In this document: positions 5,153 to 9,768 of the stretch, piece by piece | Position numbering within the stretch: the first letter of the stretch is position 1 | Layout of the letters: the number at the start of each line of letters is the position of its first letter | Assembly (NCBI GenBank): GCA_020050695.1 | Contig: JAGVKI010000332.1 | Span: 1-9,768, forward strand | Direction: 5' to 3' | Origin: Alphaproteobacteria bacterium | Lineage (GTDB): Bacteria; Pseudomonadota; Alphaproteobacteria; Rickettsiales; SXRF01 | DNA: 9,768 nucleotides | Notes under the pieces: generated by a model | What the model was told of the DNA's origin: nothing | Database searches by the model: none | The model's input: the letters and a program-made list of their open reading frames with translations, nothing else | Program-made: the position numbers and the translations under genes

Positions 5153-5899
5153 ATGCCGCTGAATGCTTACACCGCTATTTTACAGCCACTGCCGCTACTG
5201 GCGGGCCTTGAGACGCAGGAGAAAGATGCATTGCTGCAGCAGGGGCGTTTGCGTAACTGCGCCGCTGGGCAGATGCTGTTTTTGCATGGGCAGCCCGTTA
5301 CACATTTTTATATTATTCTCAGCGGCACCATAAAACTGTTTCGCACCAGTCCCGATGGCAGCGAGAAAACCATCGATGTGCTGAAATCCGGGCAGACGAT
5401 GTGCGAAAGCGAAATTATGGATTCCTGCCATAATCACCGTGTAAATGCGCTGCCTGTGGATGATTCGGTGGTGCTGGAATTTCCGCTGGCATGGGTAAAG
5501 CAGGCGGCCAGGACACATCACGTCTTCGCACTGAATTTGCTTTCCATGATTGCCCATCAGGCGCATCAGGCTGAACTGGAAGCCGAGCAGCAGGCCAGCA
5601 TGTCGGCGGCGCAGCTGGTGGCGTGTTTCCTGCAGCGGCTGTGCGTGCTGTATGATTTCAATCCCAAGGATTTTGAACTGCCCTACAGCAAGGGACTGAT
5701 TGCCTCGCGGCTTGGCATGGAACTGGAGACTTTCTCACGCGCATTGGCCAAGCTAAAGGATCGCGGTATTGCGGTAGAGGGCAACCATGTCTCTATTCAT
5801 GATCTTGCGGCGATTGAAGATTATGTATGCGCCTTTTGTTCCGTATCGGAGGAATGCGCTACGCATAAGGTGATTGAGGGGAAGCTGAACCGACCTTGA
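5153..5899 (+). CDS. Crp/Fnr-family transcriptional regulator with C-terminal Cys/His cluster
   Basis: The 248-aa protein has the full Crp/Fnr layout: an N-terminal cyclic-nucleotide-binding-like beta-barrel (about 14-115, with YIILSGTIKLFRTSPDGSEK at 53-72), a long dimerisation helix (about 118-148) and a winged helix-turn-helix (about 178-215). The recognition helix reads LETFSRALAKLKD, with Glu192, Ser195 and Arg196 matching the E-x-x-S-R that FNR uses to read TTGAT. It should therefore bind the box just upstream of its own gene. The cAMP-binding residues of CRP are not evident, and the N-terminal cysteine cluster of FNR is absent. Instead the tail after the wing has Cys226-x2-Cys229-x5-Cys235-x2-His238, four possible metal or Fe-S ligands. 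Oxygen, NO or redox sensing is inferred. No strong Shine-Dalgarno precedes the ATG (GATGAG only). Confidence 0.9.
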   Translation: MPLNAYTAILQPLPLLAGLETQEKDALLQQGRLRNCAAGQMLFLHGQPVTHFYIILSGTIKLFRTSPDGSEKTIDVLKSGQTMCESEIMDSCHNHRVNALPVDDSVVLEFPLAWVKQAARTHHVFALNLLSMIAHQAHQAELEAEQQASMSAAQLVACFLQRLCVLYDFNPKDFELPYSKGLIASRLGMELETFSRALAKLKDRGIAVEGNHVSIHDLAAIEDYVCAFCSVSEECATHKVIEGKLNRP

Positions 5900-5927
5900 T
5901 TACCAGTACAGCGCCGGGGATTTCAAT

Positions 5928-6332
5928 CTATTGTTCGCAAAATGCGGTGCAATAGGTGTGAGGCACGATCTGGCCGCCGCAATTGGTATGGCAGATATGG
6001 TAGCTATTGGTGCAGCTGCCATAGCAGGCATCCTGGCTACAATCATAATAGCGGCGGGCGGTAGGGGCATTACGCTTTACAGGCTTGCCGGAAGCGGTCT
6101 GGACGGTCACATATTCCAGATACTCGTTGCGTTCCATCAGGCGGGCGCGTTCGGTGCAATGCGATTCTTCTATGCGACAGGTCTGCTGGCAATTCTGCAT
6201 GGACAAAAGGCAGTTATTGGCGCACATGCGGCCCATATTATCCTGCGGGGGGACGATCTGGTAATCGGTCTGGTACACAGGCCCGCAAGCCGTGATAAAA
6301 AATAATATCACCAGATGTTTGATTGATTTCAT
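5928..6332 (-). CDS. Cysteine-rich lipoprotein
   Basis: The 134-aa product has a short signal peptide with lipobox ITAC (lipidated Cys16) and 12 further cysteines, which in the periplasm would probably form disulfides. They are regularly placed: 37, 41, 48, 52 and 59 (steps 4-7-4-7), then 98, 103, 107, 114 and 118 (103 onward again 4-7-4), then 128 and 132. The two halves, CANNCLLSMQNCQQTC and CYGSCTNSYHICHTNC, share the pattern C-x3-C-x6-C-x3-C and look like an internal duplication of a helical, disulfide-stapled unit. A basic linker (65-95) separates them. I recognise no family. The ATG comes one base after the stop of the polyprenyl synthase gene (TGAcATG) without a clear Shine-Dalgarno, so translation is probably coupled. 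The gene ends 28 bases from the convergent regulator's stop. Confidence 0.85.
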   Translation of the reverse strand: MKSIKHLVILFFITACGPVYQTDYQIVPPQDNMGRMCANNCLLSMQNCQQTCRIEESHCTERARLMERNEYLEYVTVQTASGKPVKRNAPTARRYYDCSQDACYGSCTNSYHICHTNCGGQIVPHTYCTAFCEQ

Positions 6333-6333
6333 G

Positions 6334-7341
6334 TCAGTAAGCTCGCGCTACGCAGAAATCGACAATCTCAAGCATGGCGGATTTGGCTGGGCTTGCAGGG
6401 AACGGAGCCAGTGCTTCACGCGCCTTGCTGCAATAATATTCTGCCATGGTCAGGGTCTGGCCGATGCCATCATATTTGGTGATGATTTCCATAGCGCGGA
6501 CAAAATCTTCCGGCTTTTGTTCCAGTTCGCCAAGGGTGCGGTTCCAGAAGGCTTGCTCTTCCTTGGTGCTTTTGCTGTAGGAGTGGATCACCGGCAGGGT
6601 GATTTTGCCTTCATGGAAATCATCGCCCACGGTTTTACCCAGGGTTTCCTGGTTTGCGGCATAATCAAGCGCATCGTCCACCAGCTGGAAAGCGATGCCG
6701 ATATAGCTGCCAAATTCATGCAGCAGATTAGCCCACTGATCATTACCGGCCACCACGCCGCCCAGTTCACATGCAGCAGAAAAGAGCGCGGCGGTTTTGG
6801 AGGAAATGACCTGCAGGTAATTCTCGATAGTGGTTTCGGGATTGCCTTCGTTCATCAGCTGCATTACTTCACCTTTGGAAATAATGGCTGAGGCATCGGA
6901 TAAAATGGCGAGCACGCGTATATTACCGTCGCCCACCATAAGCTGGAAGGCCTGGCTGAACATGAAGTCACCCACCAGTACGCTTGCCTTATTGCCAAAC
7001 AGTTCATTGGCGGTGGCAAGGCCGCGGCGCAGTTTGCTTTCGTCGACCACGTCATCATGCAGGAGCGTGGCGGTATGGATAAATTCAACCGATGCGGCCA
7101 GGGCAACATGACGCTCGCCCTTATAGCCGCAAAGCTGTGATGAAATAAGGGTAAGGGCAGGGCGGATACGTTTGCCGCCGGACGCAATGATATGACGTGC
7201 GATATCGTGAATCAGCGGCACTTCGCTTTTGACGCGATCAAGGATCAGCGTATCGACGCGTTTTAAGTCCTCACGGATGAGGCTGTAAAGTGCATCCAGC
7301 GATACGGATTTAGTTGGTGTTTTTGGCGCAGTCTGTGTCAT
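6334..7341 (-). CDS. ispB: Long-chain polyprenyl diphosphate synthase (octaprenyl/decaprenyl type)
   Basis: This 335-aa trans-isoprenyl diphosphate synthase extends farnesyl or geranylgeranyl diphosphate with isopentenyl diphosphate to make the side chain of ubiquinone, in the cytoplasm. All family hallmarks are visible: GGKRIRP (55-61), which binds diphosphate; the first Asp-rich motif HDDVVD (95-100) followed by RR (105-106); KT at 182-183; FQLVDDALDY (218-227), the second Asp-rich motif; and GKITLP (245-250). Ala91, five residues before the first DD, is small rather than aromatic, which fits a long-chain product. Exact chain length (C40 or C50) cannot be told from sequence; alphaproteobacteria often make C50. 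The length is normal for IspB. A candidate promoter lies just upstream and the cysteine-rich lipoprotein gene follows immediately. Confidence 0.95.
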   Translation of the reverse strand: MTQTAPKTPTKSVSLDALYSLIREDLKRVDTLILDRVKSEVPLIHDIARHIIASGGKRIRPALTLISSQLCGYKGERHVALAASVEFIHTATLLHDDVVDESKLRRGLATANELFGNKASVLVGDFMFSQAFQLMVGDGNIRVLAILSDASAIISKGEVMQLMNEGNPETTIENYLQVISSKTAALFSAACELGGVVAGNDQWANLLHEFGSYIGIAFQLVDDALDYAANQETLGKTVGDDFHEGKITLPVIHSYSKSTKEEQAFWNRTLGELEQKPEDFVRAMEIITKYDGIGQTLTMAEYYCSKAREALAPFPASPAKSAMLEIVDFCVARAY

Positions 7342-7365
7342 GACAGGCTAATATGTAGGTGGAAT

Positions 7366-7401
7366 TTCACAAAAAATACAGAAAAAAGAATAAGCATTCA
7401 A
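7366..7401 (-). promoter_or_regulatory. Candidate promoter of the polyprenyl synthase gene
   Basis: On the - strand TTGAAT (7401-7396, 4 of 6 to TTGACA) and TATTTT (7378-7373, 4 of 6 to TATAAT) are exactly 17 bases apart. They sit in the 73-base gap after the FliK-like gene, with a start near 7366 and a leader of about 25 bases. Matches are moderate; spacing and location are the main support. Confidence 0.4.
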
Positions 7402-7414
7402 TGCGTAGGCGTGT

Positions 7415-9418
7415 TTACACTACCACATTATTATGGGGATGGATGGCCAGTTCTTCTGCGGGGTTGACGGGAAATTCCTTAACCGACTGAAATTGCAGGT
7501 TTCCCTGATAGCCGGTGAGTTCGCCCGTGGCCTGGTAGATGGCAAAAATATCCTGCTGAACGTCAGAGGGCAGGGGAAGTTTGCTGCGCACCATCAGGTC
7601 AAAATGCACCTGTTGCTGTCCGCCTTTACGCACAAATCCATCCATCTGTATTTCGCCCAGCTGCGATAAATCCACTTCCACTACAAAGCGCGTATCTTCG
7701 CTTTCACCTTCCTGGCGGTTGCTGTTTTGTTTCTTGTCGCGCTTTACATAAAAACGCACCTGCTGCACTTCGCCTTCGACGGCTACGGGAAAAATCATCG
7801 TCTGCCATGGCTGGGTGGCGGTGCTTTCGTTAAACTGGCGTGCCAGGGAGGCAAACTCGCTGCCTGCTTTTTTTATCAATGCGCCATGGCCATTTTCTTC
7901 AAGCCACTGCGAATTATGCCTGCCAATCCAGCTTTTGAAATCTTCACCTTTGAGTGCGGCAAGGAACATAAGCAGGCCGCTGGGCATGTTTTGCGGCGAT
8001 ATAAGCGATTGCGGAGACTGGCCGTCATCCATCATCAGCCAGGGCATGTTGGGCTGCACGAAATCAATGCTCGATGCGTTGTCGCGCCCTGAAAGCAGCG
8101 CAAAAATCTGCGCCAGAGAGCTCCAGCCGCGAGCCAGTTCGTTTATATTGGCAGGCTCATCGCCAGCTGCGAGGGCATTGATATGCGTTTGTGCGATGGT
8201 GGCATTTACCAGTTCGAAGCTAATGCTGCTGCCTGCCGGAAGCGTACTGCCCGGTTGCAGGCGTATCAGCCCAAGACTGGTTTGCACCAGCGCTTCGCCG
8301 GTTGGTTCATTGCCGATAACGGTGCCTGTGACCAGCTGGCCCGGCTGTAGCGATACAGCCGTATTGCTCTGCGGCGTGTAGGCGACGTTGCTGGTATTGA
8401 TTGCGGCGGGTGTTGTATTGACGCCGCTGGCTACCGCATTACTGCCAACGGTCAGAGGCGCGCTACCCGCAACGTTAGGCGTCGTCGATGTCACCTGCAC
8501 GCTGTTGTTTATGCCAGATGCAGGGGTATTCGATGGCTGTGCAGCGGAGATGTCCGCCGTGTTTTGCTTTACATTGGCGGCGCTGGCGATTAGCGGTGCC
8601 TGTAATGGTTCTGCGCCTGCTACAGGGGGCTGGGCGATAACGGTGGTGTTGCCTGCTGTGGTGCCGGTTTGCGCAGCCGGACTGGTATTGATGACAGGCA
8701 CTGTTTGCTGCGCAGCAGGGGATGTACCGGTGGCGCGCGTGTAGGCAGCGTAAGAGGCAAGGCTTCCTGATGTAGTTGGCAGTATAACGCCTTGCGCAGA
8801 TACATTGCCGCTGGGAGATGCAACATTAAGCAGCTTTAAAACCAGTTCACTGCCTTCGGGCAAACGCAGTGCATTGGCGATCTGCTGCTGCGCAGAAGAG
8901 GCAATGACCGTGCCCTTTATGGTGATTGCAGGTGAGTTGCTGTCATTGGTGGCGATGGAGGATGTATTAGCGCTGCTTTGAGCTTGAGGAGCCGCTGGCG
9001 CGCGCGCATCCACCTGTGAGGTCAGGCTGGAAAGCGACCCGCGTGAGGCGAGCGCCTGGCTTAAAATAACGTCTGGCGATTCAGAAAATGATGAGCGTGC
9101 CTGCGCAGTTTCGGGCGGCTGGCCATCGACGGTAAGCAGGCGTGCAATCGTATTATTCACTGTTTGCTCAACACGTATCTGCACCTCTACGCCAATTTTC
9201 AGGAAGAAGTTGCTGGCAAAGGTAATGTCGCCGCCTTCGGTGCGCAACACCGGGTTGCCACTGCTGTCGCGGTTGATGATAAAGCCGGTCAGGGTGGTGC
9301 CGCTGGGAATGCCAGCCAGGCTGGTCAGCCCGCTGGAGGTATTGCCTTGGGTTCCGGCAGGCTGCTGGACGCCTTGCGTGGGCTGGGACGGCAGGATGGT
9401 GATCAGCCGTAAGTCCAC
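7415..9418 (-). CDS. FliK-like flagellar hook-length control protein
   Basis: The 667-aa protein has the FliK plan: a long, low-complexity region rich in Ala, Ser, Thr, Gln, Pro and Asn (about 100-350) and a compact C-terminal domain (about 535-650). That domain contains RFVVEVDLSQLGEIQMDGFV (577-596) and VHFDLMVRSKLPLPSDV (604-620), the beta-strand pattern of the Flg_hook domain. FliK is secreted by the flagellar type III system, acts as a hook ruler, and its C-terminal domain switches FlhB specificity. Three beta-rich segments embedded N-terminally (about 34-85, 164-203, 354-407) resemble each other. It starts with GTG at 9418, with AAGGAG (9430-9425) 6 bases upstream and overlapping the flhG stop. 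The preceding FlhG-like gene supports a flagellar role. Divergence from classical FliK leaves room for a paralogue, so no symbol is given. Confidence 0.78.
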   Translation of the reverse strand: MDLRLITILPSQPTQGVQQPAGTQGNTSSGLTSLAGIPSGTTLTGFIINRDSSGNPVLRTEGGDITFASNFFLKIGVEVQIRVEQTVNNTIARLLTVDGQPPETAQARSSFSESPDVILSQALASRGSLSSLTSQVDARAPAAPQAQSSANTSSIATNDSNSPAITIKGTVIASSAQQQIANALRLPEGSELVLKLLNVASPSGNVSAQGVILPTTSGSLASYAAYTRATGTSPAAQQTVPVINTSPAAQTGTTAGNTTVIAQPPVAGAEPLQAPLIASAANVKQNTADISAAQPSNTPASGINNSVQVTSTTPNVAGSAPLTVGSNAVASGVNTTPAAINTSNVAYTPQSNTAVSLQPGQLVTGTVIGNEPTGEALVQTSLGLIRLQPGSTLPAGSSISFELVNATIAQTHINALAAGDEPANINELARGWSSLAQIFALLSGRDNASSIDFVQPNMPWLMMDDGQSPQSLISPQNMPSGLLMFLAALKGEDFKSWIGRHNSQWLEENGHGALIKKAGSEFASLARQFNESTATQPWQTMIFPVAVEGEVQQVRFYVKRDKKQNSNRQEGESEDTRFVVEVDLSQLGEIQMDGFVRKGGQQQVHFDLMVRSKLPLPSDVQQDIFAIYQATGELTGYQGNLQFQSVKEFPVNPAEELAIHPHNNVVV

Positions 9419-9428
9419 CGCGCGCTCC

Positions 9429-9768
9429 TTACTTCTGCATCAGCTTGATGGAAAGTACCGCTGCATCGGTTGCAGCAGTGGAATGGGGCGCCTTTGTCAG
9501 CAAGGATTTCTGGCTGCGTATGCTGTCTTTGACTTTATTGTCGCGGCGTATGATGCCAAGCAGCGGCGGCGATATATTGAGGAAGTTAAGGCACGCCTTG
9601 TTGATGGTGCTGTAGGTGGCTTCACCCTCTCTCTGGGTGGCGGCCTGGTTTACGACAATGCCCACATCGGGCACCATTTTATTGCCATGGGTGATTTTGA
9701 TAAAGGCGTAAGCGTCGGTAAGCGATGTAGGCTCATCGGTAACCACAATCACGCAGCGGCCAGCCACC
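9429..9768 (-). CDS. flhG: FlhG/FleN-like MinD-family ATPase, C-terminal part (5' end outside window)
   Basis: Only the last 113 codons are present; the frame runs off the right edge of the window. CVIVVTDEPTSLTDAYAFIK near the start of the visible part is the characteristic segment of FlhG/FleN/YlxH, following the P-loop and switch motifs that must lie upstream. The next strand, VGIVVNQA, carries the VVNxA-type adenine-binding element, and FLNISPPLLGIIRRDNKV is the usual C-terminal strand with the product-site Asp. FlhG is a membrane-associated ATPase that partners FlhF to set flagellar number and position at the pole. The gene ends in TAAGGAG, whose last bases form the ribosome-binding site of the FliK-like gene, so the two are probably translated from one message. 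Confidence 0.87.
   Translation of the reverse strand, partial: VAGRCVIVVTDEPTSLTDAYAFIKITHGNKMVPDVGIVVNQAATQREGEATYSTINKACLNFLNISPPLLGIIRRDNKVKDSIRSQKSLLTKAPHSTAATDAAVLSIKLMQK

Noticed and set aside
5931..6305. + strand open frame opposite the cysteine-rich lipoprotein
   Set aside because: It has no ribosome-binding site, and the - strand frame has a clear lipobox and periodic cysteines.
6292..6891. + strand open frame opposite the polyprenyl synthase
   Set aside because: The - strand carries all diagnostic prenyltransferase motifs, so this is a shadow frame.
7381..7414. Possible terminator after the FliK-like gene (short GCAT/ATGC stem then a T-run on the - strand)
   Set aside because: The stem is only four base pairs; the T-run overlaps the spacer of the better supported promoter candidate.
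7815..8744. + strand open frames opposite the FliK-like gene
   Set aside because: They mirror the low-complexity Ala/Ser/Thr coding sequence and have no start signals or recognisable domains.

Overview
The window looks like a chromosomal stretch of a flagellated, Gram-negative proteobacterium, most likely an alphaproteobacterium. This is an inference from the gene set: an FlhG-type flagellar ATPase followed by a FliK-like protein, a long-chain polyprenyl diphosphate synthase for the quinone side chain, three lipobox proteins, a SlyB/17 kDa-antigen-type glycine-zipper lipoprotein, and a Crp/Fnr regulator beside a textbook FNR/Anr/FixK box. No rRNA, tRNA, CRISPR array, IS element or integrase is visible.

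Left part (1-2740, + strand): the last codons of an upstream gene, then two closely spaced lipoproteins (32-577 and 588-1100), a soluble unknown protein (1173-1835), and, after a hairpin/T-rich candidate terminator, an unknown protein with hydrophobic, glycine-rich segments (1979-2740). The last gene meets a convergent multi-pass membrane protein of GT-C glycosyltransferase type (4125-2737, - strand). The two stop codons share one CTAG.

Middle (4126-5150): a compact cassette holds a 128-aa, two-helix membrane protein on the - strand. It has a strong Shine-Dalgarno sequence, a 5'-leader inverted repeat and a near-perfect bidirectional intrinsic terminator. Its third-codon-position G/C bias is clearly stronger than its neighbours'. 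Next, also on the - strand, is a well-supported small gene for a 50-aa single-span membrane protein (5043-4891). It is divergent from a Crp/Fnr-family regulator (5153-5899), and the gap between them holds a perfect TTGAT-N4-ATCAA box. The regulator carries the E-x-x-S-R recognition-helix signature expected to read that box. It lacks the N-terminal cysteines of FNR but has a C-terminal C-x2-C-x5-C-x2-H cluster. Regulator, box and small membrane protein form a plausible redox- or NO-responsive module.

Right part (5928-9768, all - strand): in transcription order, the end of an FlhG/FleN-like MinD-family ATPase, a 667-aa FliK-like hook-length-control protein whose Shine-Dalgarno overlaps the flhG stop, a polyprenyl diphosphate synthase (ispB type) with its own candidate promoter, and a cysteine-rich lipoprotein that starts one base after the ispB stop. 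The cysteine-rich lipoprotein converges on the regulator gene across a short gap.

The most notable material is the regulator/box/small-protein module, the compositionally distinct cassette at about 4212-4711, and the unusual cysteine spacing of the lipoprotein.
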